From the NCBI GenBank assembly GCA_001313065.1, contig BBFD01000300.1, forward strand, positions 1 through 5,073: a DNA stretch of 5,073 nt, written 5' to 3'. The first letter of the stretch is position 1. Every line of letters begins with the position of its first letter. This document shows, in pieces, positions 1 to 5,073 of this stretch. The notes beneath the pieces are model-generated. The model searched no databases. It was given only the letters and a program-made list of their open reading frames with translations, and was not told the DNA's origin. Position numbers and translations under genes: made by a program. The stretch comes from Silvimonas sp. JCM 19000. GTDB taxonomy: Bacteria > Pseudomonadota > Gammaproteobacteria > Burkholderiales > Chitinibacteraceae.

Positions 1-1
1 C

Positions 2-713
2 ACCACGCTGGGGCCTGCGTCGCAAGCCGGCTTGCAGCAGAAGCTGGGCGCGGCCTTGCCGCTGACGCAAACCTGGCAAGACCAGCACGGCAGTACGCAC
101 GCCTTGGCTGATTACGCCGGCGGCGCGCCGATCTTGCTGGTGCCCACCTGGTATCGCTGTAGCAATCTGTGCGGCGCGTTGCTTACCGGCACGCTGCAGT
201 CATTACGTGCCACGGCCTTGCAGCCCGGCCGGGATTATCGGCTGGTGCTGTTCAGCATCGACGCACAAGAAACACCGGCCGACGCCCGCCAACGCGCCAC
301 TGACTTTGCCGGTTTTAACGCGGAGCTGGTCGATAGCGTCTGGCTTACCGGCTCGGCCGAGCGTATCGCCGCGCTGCAACGCGCCATCGGTTTTAGCAGC
401 CAATACGATCAGGCGCAGCGTCAGTACATCCACCCGGCGGTGCTGGTGGTGGCCGACGCGCAAGGCAAGGTCAGCGCCTATCTGCGGCGTGCGGCCGATT
501 CCCTCTGAGCTGAGTGCCGCCTTGCATGCCGCGCGTCAGGCGCAGCCGTGGAGTCTGTCGCAGCAAGTGGCGTTGATTTGCGCGGGCTTTGATCAGCATG
601 TCGGGCGCTATAGCGGCGTGGTGTTTAACGCCCTGCGCGCAGCGGCATTGCTGGCGGTGCTGGCGTTGGGCGGCTGGCTATGGCGGCGGCATCGCCTGGA
701 GGGGCTGCGATGA
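2..713 (+). CDS. SCO1/SenC/PrrC family copper chaperone, 5'-partial, one frame break
   Basis: SCO proteins are thioredoxin-fold copper carriers that help assemble the CuA site of cytochrome oxidase subunit II on the periplasmic side. The copper-binding CxxxC (YRCSNLC) is present, with Cys codons at 158-160 and 170-172, and so is the distal His (YIHPA, 431-433). The SIDAQETPADA segment matches the SIDP-x-DTP region of the family. The first residues lie before the window, so no start is given; an internal TTG at 32 is unlikely to be the start because the frame is open to base 2. The reading passes from frame 2 to frame 3 near 494-503, where frame 2 stops at 506-508 just after YLRRAADSL, while frame 3 continues with SELSAALHAARQ. 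The C-terminus has a hydrophobic helix (about 625-685) followed by WRRHR, so the domain seems anchored at its C-terminal end. The stop at 711-713 overlaps the ctaC start. Family assignment is secure. Confidence 0.9.
494..503 (+). other. frame break in SCO gene
   Basis: The upstream frame reaches a TGA at 506-508, while the continuing protein (SELSAAL onward) is read one base later. Either one extra base or two missing bases would explain it; two more T in GATTCC would give A-D-F-P-S-E-L, a natural SCO sequence. This is the only break outside long runs that a single added base does not repair. Confidence 0.75.
698..704 (+). promoter_or_regulatory. ribosome binding site of ctaC
   Basis: GGAGGGG lies 5-7 nt before the ATG at 710 and decides that start over the earlier in-frame ATGs around 680 inside the SCO gene. 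Confidence 0.7.
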
Positions 714-1628
714 GCGACTTCCAGTTGCATCCGGTCGCGGCCACCGCGCATGCGGCGCAGGTCGATACGCTGTTCTATTGCATGTTGGCGCTAACCGGCA
801 CGGTGGCGTTGGCGCTGGCGTTTCTGATTACGTTTTTTTCAGCATCAAATATCGCAAAGGCTCCAACGCGCGCCGTGATCATCCGCCCACGCAGAACCGC
901 GCGTTGGAACTGAGCTGGATGGCGATTCCGCTGTTGTTGTTTCTGGGCGTGTTTGGCTGGGCCGCATGGTTGTACGCGCAGGCCTATCAGCCGCCGCCAA
1001 TGCGATGACCGTATTTGTGGTGGCCAAGCAGTGGATGTGGAAAGTGCAACACGACAACGGTCGGCGCGAAATCAACGAGTTGCATGTGGCGGTGGGGCAG
1101 CCGGTGCGGCTGATGCTGGCCAGCGAAGACGTCATCCACAGCTTTTATGTACCGGCGTTTCGCATCAAACAGGATGTGATTCCGGGCCGCTATACCTCGA
1201 TCTCGTTTAACGCCGATCGCGCGGGCACGTACGAGCTGTATTGCGCCGTGTATTGCGGCACTGCGCACGCCACGATGGAAGGCCGCGTGATTGTGATGCC
1301 ACCGGCTGATTACGCGCGCTGGCTGGAAAGCGGCGACCAGGCCGATGGCCTGAGCAGCTATGGCCAGACCTTGTATCGCCAGTACGGCTGCAGCGGCTGT
1401 CATGACGCGGGCGCTGGCAATGCGCCCGCCTTGACCGGAGTGTTTGGCCAGCCGGTGCAACTGGCCGATGGCCGCCGCGTGATCGCGGATGAAGGCTGGC
1501 TGCGCGAGGCGATTTTGCAGCCGCATGCCAATCGCGTGGCCGGGTATCCACCGAATATGCCCGCCTTTGCCGGCCAGTTGCAGGAAGAAGAACTGGCTGC
1601 CTTGATTGCTTATCTGCGCAGGAAATAA
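710..1628 (+). CDS. ctaC: cytochrome c oxidase subunit II with fused cytochrome c domain (caa3 type), two frame breaks
   Basis: Subunit II accepts electrons and passes them through CuA to heme a of subunit I. After repair it has 305 aa. Two N-terminal membrane helices (FYCMLALTGTVALALAF, and MAIPLLLFLGVFGWAAWL) precede the periplasmic cupredoxin domain. The electron-entry motif KQWMWK is present. CuA ligands are His 1137-1139 (EDVIHSF), Cys 1242-1244, Cys 1254-1256, His 1266-1268 and Met 1275-1277. The usual Glu between the two Cys is Val (CAVYC, 1248-1250). A class I cytochrome c domain follows, with heme motif CSGCH (1389-1403) and the probable axial Met in NMPAF (1557-1559). The frame changes at the T7 run 833-839 (T5 expected, giving ITFFSIKYRKGS) and near 1000-1006 (one base missing, giving PPPNAMTV). 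The start overlaps the SCO stop. The identity is certain; only the exact sequence at the breaks is open. Confidence 0.95.
833..839 (+). other. T7 run causing frame break in ctaC
   Basis: The frame with LITFF stops making sense after this run, and SIKYRKGSNARR continues in another frame. T5 restores ITFFSIKYRK; T8 would also restore frame but adds a Phe. Confidence 0.85.
1000..1006 (+). other. single-base loss in ctaC
   Basis: The upstream frame ends in QPPPMR and TGA. Adding one C (CCGCCGCCCAATGCG) gives QPPPNAMTVFVVAKQWMW, the conserved sequence leading into the CuA domain. Confidence 0.85.
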
Positions 1629-1634
1629 CGCACC

Positions 1635-3224
1635 GTGTCCAGCTATCTGACTGAAGGCCAACGTTGCGCCAGTGGCTGACCACCACCGACCACAAAAAGG
1701 TGGCGATTCTGTACGCCATCGCCATCACGCTGTTTTTTTTTATCGGCGGCGCGGCGGCGGTGATTATCCGGCTGGAACTGGCCACGCCGCAGGGCGATCT
1801 GGTGCCGGCGCAAACCTATAACGAGCTGTTTACCGCGCATGGCGTGATCATGGTGTGGTTTTTTTTCTGATTCCGTCGATTCCGTCGGTGCTGGGTAACT
1901 TTTTTTGATTCCGTTGATGATCGGCGCGCGCGATCTGGCGTTTCCACGGCTGAATCTGGCCAGTTGGTATATCTATCTGATCGGCGGGGTGGGCACGCTG
2001 TGGGCATGTTGCTGGGCGGCGTGGATACGGGCTGGACCTTTTACACGCCGTTTTCCACCATGTTCAGTAATTCGCACGTGATCATTGTGGTGCTAAGCGT
2101 TTTCTTTACCGGCTTCTCGTCCATCCTGACCGGGCTCAACTTTATCGTCACCATCCACCGCTTACGCGCGCCCGGGCTGACGTGGTTCAAGCTGCCGCTG
2201 TTTGTGTGGGCGCATTACGCCACCAGCATCATTCTGGTACTGGCCACGCCGGTGCTGGCCATGACCATGGTGCTGATCGTGATCGAGCGGCTGTTCCAGG
2301 TGGGCATTTTTGATCCGGCGCTGGGCGGCGACCCCTTGTTATTCCAGCATCTGTTCTGGTTTTACAGCCACCCGGCCGTGTACATCATGGTGTTACCGGC
2401 CATGGGCGTGGTCAGCGAAATCATTCCCACCTTTGCCCGGCGCAAGATCTTTGGCTATCGCTTTATGGCCTACGCATCATGGGCATCGCGCTGCTGGGCT
2501 TTCTGGTGTGGGGGCATCACATGTTTACCAGCGGCATGTCGATGTATGCGGGCATGACGTTTTCGCTGCTGAGTTTTTTTTGTAGCGGTGCCCTCGGCGA
2601 TCAAGGTGTTTAACTGGACCGCCACCTTGTACAAGGGCTCGATTACCTTTGATGCGCCCATGCTGTATGCGCTGGGCTTTATCGGGCTGTTTACCATTGG
2701 TGGCCTGACCGGGCTGTTTCTGGCGGCGCTGGCGCTGGATGTGCACCTGACGCACACCTATTTTGTGGTGGCGCACTTCCACTACATCATGGTCGGTGGC
2801 GCGGTAGCGGCCTACCTGGGCGGCATTCATTTCTGGTGGCCCAAGGTTACCGGCCGCATGTACCCGGAAATGTGGGCGCGGGTGGCGGCGGCCATGCTGT
2901 TCTTTGGTTTTAATCTGACGTTTTTTTCCGCAATATCTGCTGGGCTATGAAGGCATGCCGCGGCGCTATCACAGCTATGCGCCGGAATATCAGCTGCTGA
3001 ATGTGTTGTCTTCGTCCGGTGCCTCCATTCTGGCCATCGGCTATCTGCTGCCGCTGTGTTATCTGGCGTGGTCGCTGTTTTATGGTCGGCATGCGCCGTC
3101 CAATCCGTGGGAAGGGCGCGGGCTGGAATGGAAAACGCTGTCGCCGCCGCCGGTAGAAAACTTCCGCAACCCGGTGGTGGTGCATAGCCATGTGCACGAA
3201 GTGGCCGGGGAGGGCGCGGCATGA
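1635..3224 (+). CDS. ctaD: cytochrome c oxidase subunit I, A2-type heme-copper oxidase, seven frame breaks
   Basis: This is the catalytic subunit that reduces O2 to water and pumps protons; 528 aa after repair. The start chosen is GTG 1635, giving MSSYLTEGQ(T)[12 protein letters not shown], with AGGA at 1619-1622 upstream. Heme a ligand His is at 1838-1840 ([11 protein letters not shown]). CuB ligands are His 2369-2371 in YSHPAVY (cross-linked Tyr 2381-2383) and the HH pair 2515-2520 (WGHHMF). The K-channel Lys is at 2603-2605 (PSAIKVFNW). Heme a3 and heme a His are at 2774-2776 and 2780-2782 (VVAHFHY). The D-channel entry Asp is kept at 1932-1934 (GARDLAFP). The helix VI Glu of GHPEVY is absent and YS stands before HP, the A2 signature. 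The usual HD before [10 protein letters not shown] is TH (2750-2755). Breaks: about 1657-1661, 1859-1866, 1900-1906, 2003-2006, 2476-2479, 2574-2581, 2921-2927. The order of all conserved segments is intact. Confidence 0.95.
1657..1661 (+). other. single-base loss near ctaD start
   Basis: From the GTG at 1635 the frame runs into TGA at 1677-1679. One more A in GGCCAACG gives [16 protein letters not shown], which fits the conserved N-terminus of this subunit. Confidence 0.75.
1859..1866 (+). other. T8 run causing frame break in ctaD
   Basis: The frame stops directly after MVWFFF. Six T give [16 protein letters not shown], the conserved segment after the heme a His. Confidence 0.9.
1900..1906 (+). 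other. T7 run causing frame break in ctaD
   Basis: The frame stops after GNFF. Five T give [17 protein letters not shown], a conserved segment. Confidence 0.9.
2003..2006 (+). other. single-base loss in ctaD
   Basis: GVGTLWA is read in one frame and [17 protein letters not shown] in another. One extra base before ATG 2006 (for example GGCCATG) joins them as [12 protein letters not shown]. Confidence 0.85.
2476..2479 (+). other. single-base loss in ctaD
   Basis: [10 protein letters not shown] and [16 protein letters not shown] are in different frames. One extra base between TC and ATG 2479 joins them, placing the CuB HH pair in frame. Confidence 0.85.
2574..2581 (+). other. T8 run causing frame break in ctaD
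   Basis: Seven T give [19 protein letters not shown], with the K-channel Lys in frame. The printed eight T break this. Confidence 0.88.
2921..2927 (+). other. T7 run causing frame break in ctaD
   Basis: Six T give [20 protein letters not shown], a conserved stretch late in subunit I. The printed seven T lead to a stop at 2948-2950. Confidence 0.9.
3207..3213 (+). promoter_or_regulatory. ribosome binding site of ctaE
   Basis: GGGGAGG stands 7 nt before the ATG at 3221, inside the end of ctaD, and supports that start. Confidence 0.7.
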
Positions 3225-3840
3225 GCCTGACCACGATAGACGACGCGGGCCGGCTGGAAACGGTGCGCCTGGGGATGTGGGCGTTTCTGGCCTCCGAGCT
3301 GATGTTCTTTGGGCCGTTACTGCTGGGCTGGACCTATGGCCGCATCAGCATGCCGGATGGCTTTGCCTGGGCCAGCCGCCAGACTGATTTATGGCTGGGC
3401 ACGCTGAACACCGCCATTTTGCTGAGCAGCAGCGCGGCAATGGCGCTGGCGGTGCAACTGAGCGCGCTGCAACTCAAACGCCAGGTGGGGCGCTGTTTGC
3501 TGGCGTGCGCGGCGCTGGGCGTGGCGTTTTTTTGCTGATCAAGTTTTACGAATGGCATCGCGAATGGGCCGAGCACCTGTTTCCCGGTCCCGACTTTGCT
3601 GGCCCGGCGCATACCGGCGCGCAGTATTTCTTTGTGGTGTATTTCAGCGCCACCTTCTTGCATGCCATCCATTTGACTATCGGCATCGGCGTGACGCTGG
3701 CCATGTGGCGGCGCGTGCATAAGGCGATGGGGCCGCTGCCACAGCCCGCGCTGCATGCTGCCGGCTTGTACTGGCATTTTGTGGATGTGGTGTGGGTGGC
3801 GTTGTTCCCCATGCTGTACCTGGTGGAGCGCACGCCATGA
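3221..3840 (+). CDS. ctaE: cytochrome c oxidase subunit III, one frame break
   Basis: Subunit III is an all-helical membrane subunit that stabilises subunit I and its proton uptake. After repair it has 205 aa, a normal length for the short bacterial form with five helices. Visible family marks are [19 protein letters not shown] near the N-terminus, [10 protein letters not shown] after the second helix pair, [25 protein letters not shown], and the C-terminal [18 protein letters not shown]. The N-terminal part stops at 3536-3538 after VAFFC because of the T7 run 3527-3533; T5 gives [12 protein letters not shown]. Start ATG 3221 overlaps the ctaD stop (ATGA), and the stop overlaps the next start in the same way, so translation is probably coupled along the operon. 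Confidence 0.94.
3527..3533 (+). other. T7 run causing frame break in ctaE
   Basis: Five T give [17 protein letters not shown]; the printed seven lead to a stop right after the run. Confidence 0.9.
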
Positions 3841-4225
3841 GCGAACATAACGCGGCGCGCATCGTGCAGGATGTCGCCAAAGTGTGGCTGGCCTTGCTGG
3901 GCTTGCTGGCGCTAACGGTGGGTACGGCGCTTTTGCCCCTGGGCATCTGGAATACGCTGTTGAATGCGCTGATCGCCCTGCTCAAGGTGGTGCTGATCGG
4001 CCTGTGTTACATGGAGCTGCTGCGGCATGACGCGCTGCCGCGCTTGATGGCGGTGGTGGCCTTGTTTTTTTTCTGGTCATCATGCTGGGGCAGACGATCA
4101 GCGAGCATCTCACTCGCGGCATCAGCACCACGCCATGGACGCCGCCTGCGCAACGGGCACCACTGCCGCAAGGCGGCCCTGATGCCACCACGCCATCCAA
4201 TCACCGTCTGCCTGCGCCAGGCTAA
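3837..4225 (+). CDS. ctaF: small cytochrome c oxidase subunit IV (CtaF/COX4_pro-like), one frame break
   Basis: Small three-helix subunits of this kind accompany caa3 oxidases and CyoD-like complexes and help stability. After repair the protein has 128 aa. Helices are seen at about residues 13-33 (VWLALLGLLALTVGTALLPL), 36-58 (NTLLNALIALLKVVLIGLCYMEL) and 68-86. The frame changes at the T8 run 4065-4072; T6 gives VVALFFLVIMLGQTISEHLTRG. The remaining part is a polar Pro-rich tail of about 34 residues, longer than expected for the family. A GGTGGAG about 8 nt before ATG 3837 serves as ribosome site. The stop TAA at 4223-4225 overlaps the stop of the facing minus-strand gene. The assignment rests on helix pattern, size and position in the operon. 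Confidence 0.85.
4065..4072 (+). other. T8 run causing frame break in ctaF
   Basis: Six T give MAVVALFFLVIMLGQ, completing the third helix. With eight T the reading turns into a Cys/Arg-rich unrelated sequence. Confidence 0.88.
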
Positions 4226-4544
4226 GCCATATGCAAAGGAAACAAACGCCGGGCCATCGTGGCAAACACCATGCCGCTTGCGCCACCGTGCCCGCGATCA
4301 GCGCCAGCACCACGTGCTCGGTGATGATGCGGGGCCCGATAAACAGTTCGGCCAGCCAGATCACCACAATCAGCACCATTACCGCGCTGTTCAGCCGTAC
4401 AAAAATCTGGATCATGGCGTGGGCCAGCTTTTGCTGCAGCGTAATGTTGGACAGCACTTGCCAGTCATCCGGCGTGAGTTCGGCGTCGTGCTCGGGCATC
4501 AACGGCTGCGTCATATCCTCATCAATCGGTACTTCGGCGGGCAT
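4222..4544 (-). CDS. hypothetical small membrane protein, one frame break
   Basis: I do not recognise this family. After repair it has 107 aa. An acidic N-terminus (PIDEDM, EHDAELTPDDW) is followed by an amphipathic stretch (NITLQQKLAHAMIQIFVRL), then two hydrophobic helices at about residues 53-70 (VMVLIVVIWLAELFIG) and 77-98, and a short basic end (ARRLFPLHMA). The start ATG 4544 has GGGAG about 6 nt upstream. As printed the frame runs past the natural end; adding one base near 4275-4277 gives VAQAGMVFATMARRLF and a TAG at 4224-4222, next to the ctaF stop. It follows the 72-aa gene on the same strand after 26 nt, so the two may be cotranscribed. A role with the oxidase is possible only by proximity; nothing in the sequence shows it. 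Confidence 0.7.
4275..4277 (-). other. single-base loss in the 107-aa membrane protein gene
   Basis: On the minus strand CAAGCGGCATGG reads as AQAAW. One extra C (CAAGCCGGCATGG) reads as AQAGMVFATMARR, a more membrane-like end that stops next to ctaF. Confidence 0.65.
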
Positions 4545-4570
4545 GGTTCACTCCCGGTAGCGGGTAGCGC

Positions 4571-4792
4571 TCATTTGCGTCTGAGCAATACCTCCGTGGT
4601 ATCTCCGTCAGGATGCCGCAGAAAAAAATCTGGTCGCCCGCTTTGACGTGTTCGCAGAAATACGCGGTGAGCCGCAGGCTGTAACGGCAGGCGCGCGATA
4701 GCGTCGGGGCGTTCAGGTTTTCTTTACAAAAAATGCAGGTCCCGGTCCATGTCTGAATCGACATCGAATTTAATCAGGCGCACGTTCGGCAT
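4571..4792 (-). CDS. hypothetical 72-aa soluble protein, two frame breaks
   Basis: I do not recognise this family. The repaired protein starts MPNVRLIKFDVDSDMDRD and ends EVLLRRK, with three Cys (about residues 22, 35 and 46) and no membrane helix. Two A runs on the plus strand, which are T runs in the gene, break the frame: A6 4728-4733 (five needed, giving DLHFCKENLNAP) and A7 4622-4628 (five needed, giving GDQIFLRHPDGDTTEVLL). Removing three bases in total turns 222 nt into 72 codons plus TGA. A weak GGAAAG lies 6 nt before ATG 4792. The next minus-strand gene starts 26 nt after its stop. The coherent, charged repaired sequence supports a real gene, but its function is unknown. Confidence 0.6.
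4622..4628 (-). other. A7 run (T7 in the gene) breaking the 72-aa gene
   Basis: With five bases the reading is GDQIFLRHPDGDTTEVLLRRK and a stop; with seven it is a Cys-rich sequence that runs on into the next gene. Confidence 0.65.
4728..4733 (-). other. A6 run (T6 in the gene) breaking the 72-aa gene
   Basis: From ATG 4792 the printed frame stops right after the run (LHFL). Five bases give LHFCKENLNAPTLS, which stays open. Confidence 0.6.
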
Positions 4793-4815
4793 GTGTAACT
4801 TTCCGGGTGATGGGT

Positions 4816-4824
4816 TTTATAAAT
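4816..4824. promoter_or_regulatory. possible -10 element, either direction
   Basis: TTTATAAAT is nearly symmetrical and contains TATAAA (5 of 6 to TATAAT) on both strands. It lies about 25 nt before the minus-strand ATG 4792 and about 95 nt before ATG 4919. No good -35 box is found at 16-18 nt on either strand, so this is a weak call. Confidence 0.25.
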
Positions 4825-4841
4825 GCGAGTGCCAATCCACA

Positions 4842-4870
4842 CTGGCCGTGCGTGGCTTGCTGGCCGCGCG
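4842..4870. repeat. imperfect 11-bp direct repeat
   Basis: CTGGCCGTGCG (4842-4852) recurs as CTGGCCGCGCG (4860-4870), 10 of 11 matching and 18 bp apart start to start. It could be a paired protein site, but G/C-rich repeats of this size also arise by chance. Confidence 0.4.
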
Positions 4871-4885
4871 CCCAACAACTTACCC

Positions 4886-4901
4886 TTCGGATACTTCCGA
4901 A
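4886..4901. repeat. inverted repeat upstream of exported-protein gene
   Basis: TTCGGA (4886-4891), spacer TACT, TCCGAA (4896-4901) is a perfect 6-bp inverted repeat. It ends 8 bases before the ribosome site and 17 before the ATG, so it could be an operator or a leader hairpin. Confidence 0.5.
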
Positions 4902-4908
4902 TCGATGC

Positions 4909-4913
4909 AGGAA
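4909..4913 (+). promoter_or_regulatory. ribosome binding site of exported-protein gene
   Basis: AGGAA stands 5 nt before ATG 4919 and supports that start. Confidence 0.6.
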
Positions 4914-4918
4914 TTACC

Positions 4919-5073
4919 ATGCTGCTTTTGAGTCGTCGCCGATTGCTTTTTTTGCGCTGCATTGTGTGCGCCGATATTAAAAAAACATGGGCTGCGCCCA
5001 AAGCCAAAGCCCCGACCACGCCGCCGGGCCTGGATGCCGCGCGCCAGCTGGCGCAAATCGAAACCACCGCTGG
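4919..5073 (+). CDS. probable class A beta-lactamase, 3'-partial, twin-arginine-type signal
   Basis: Only the N-terminus is in the window. The printed start, MLLLSRRRLLF, carries an SRRRLLF twin-arginine-like motif, but the following LRCIVCADIKKTW is a poor hydrophobic core. Taking one T from the T7 run 4947-4953 and two A from the A7 run 4979-4985 keeps the downstream frame and gives FCAALCAPILKTWAAPKAK, a normal signal core with an A-x-A-like cleavage area. The part after it, GLDAARQLAQIETTAG, resembles the first helix of class A beta-lactamases (pattern FAALExxxGGRLGV) just before the first strand. Such enzymes hydrolyse beta-lactams in the periplasm. No catalytic motif (SxxK, SDN, KTG) is inside the window, so the family is inferred from a short segment; another Tat-exported serine hydrolase remains possible. 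Confidence 0.5.
   Translation, partial: MLLLSRRRLLFLRCIVCADIKKTWAAPKAKAPTTPPGLDAARQLAQIETTA

Larger units (their letters stand above)
4793..4918. other. divergent intergenic region
   Basis: These 126 bases separate the minus-strand pair from the exported-protein gene, so promoters for both directions should lie here. I see an A/T-rich TTTATAAAT patch (4816-4824), an imperfect direct repeat and a 6-bp inverted repeat, all listed separately. I see no coding region that I believe. Confidence 0.6.

Noticed and set aside
987..1661. Long minus-strand open frame of 224 codons opposite ctaC
   Set aside because: It mirrors the codon pattern of ctaC, is rich in His/Arg/Gln without domain features, and overlaps a gene with clear CuA and heme motifs.
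1859..1906. Programmed ribosomal frameshifting at the T runs
   Set aside because: Seven separate shifts would be needed in subunit I alone, including ones without a slippery sequence, and no downstream stimulatory structure is evident.
4122..4221. C-terminal extension of the 107-aa minus-strand protein to 140 aa
   Set aside because: It exists only because of the missing base near 4276; the repaired frame stops at 4224-4222, and the extension lies antisense to the ctaF tail.
4210..4222. GCCTG-CGC-CAGGC hairpin at the end of ctaF as a terminator
   Set aside because: The stem is only 5 bp, has no T tract after it on either strand, and lies inside coding sequence.
710..4225. The oxidase operon as a set of pseudogenes
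   Set aside because: All hemes, copper ligands and conserved segments are present in order, there is no internal stop apart from those caused by indels, and the same run-length excess affects unrelated neighbouring genes.
3792..4646. Plus-strand open frame of 284 codons covering ctaF and the region beyond
   Set aside because: It starts in a different place from the ATG with a ribosome site, and after the T8 run it leaves the real ctaF frame and runs antisense through the minus-strand gene.
4774..5067. Minus-strand open frame of 97 codons opposite the exported-protein start
   Set aside because: Arg/Ser/His-rich sequence without features, antisense to a start with a good ribosome site and signal peptide.

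Overview
The window holds most of a cytochrome c oxidase operon on the plus strand, followed by two small minus-strand genes and the first 155 bases of a plus-strand exported protein, probably a class A beta-lactamase. The G/C-rich codon use, the order SCO / subunit II with fused cytochrome c / subunit I / III / IV, and the protein sequences suggest a proteobacterium, most likely a betaproteobacterium. The exact genus cannot be read from this sequence.

Layout: 2-713 SCO/SenC copper chaperone (N-terminus outside the window); 710-1628 subunit II (ctaC) with a C-terminal cytochrome c domain; 1635-3224 subunit I (ctaD); 3221-3840 subunit III (ctaE); 3837-4225 small subunit IV (ctaF type). Junctions are ATGA overlaps or a 6-nt gap, so this is one transcription unit whose promoter lies outside. 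Together the genes encode a caa3-type oxidase: SCO helps load the CuA centre of subunit II, the fused cytochrome c passes electrons to CuA, and subunit I reduces O2 at its heme-CuB centre and pumps protons. Subunit I carries YSHPAVY instead of GHPEVY, which marks an A2-type proton channel. At 4222-4544 and 4571-4792 (minus) lie two small genes in tandem, of 107 and 72 aa after frame repair, ending tail-to-tail against ctaF. An intergenic stretch at 4793-4918 with an inverted repeat precedes the exported-protein start at 4919.

The main oddity is that almost no gene is open as printed. I count 17 indels. There are 12 A/T runs of 6 or more bases, and 11 of them have a length that does not suit the protein they encode; all 11 are healed by removing one or two bases. 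Six further breaks lie outside long runs, and five of these are healed by adding a single base. Since intact, conserved proteins emerge after repair, the breaks look like sequencing or assembly errors rather than gene decay. Genes are therefore listed as CDS spanning the breaks. The other notable point is biological: the residues that normally bind the non-redox Mg/Mn ion at the subunit I/II interface are replaced in both subunits.
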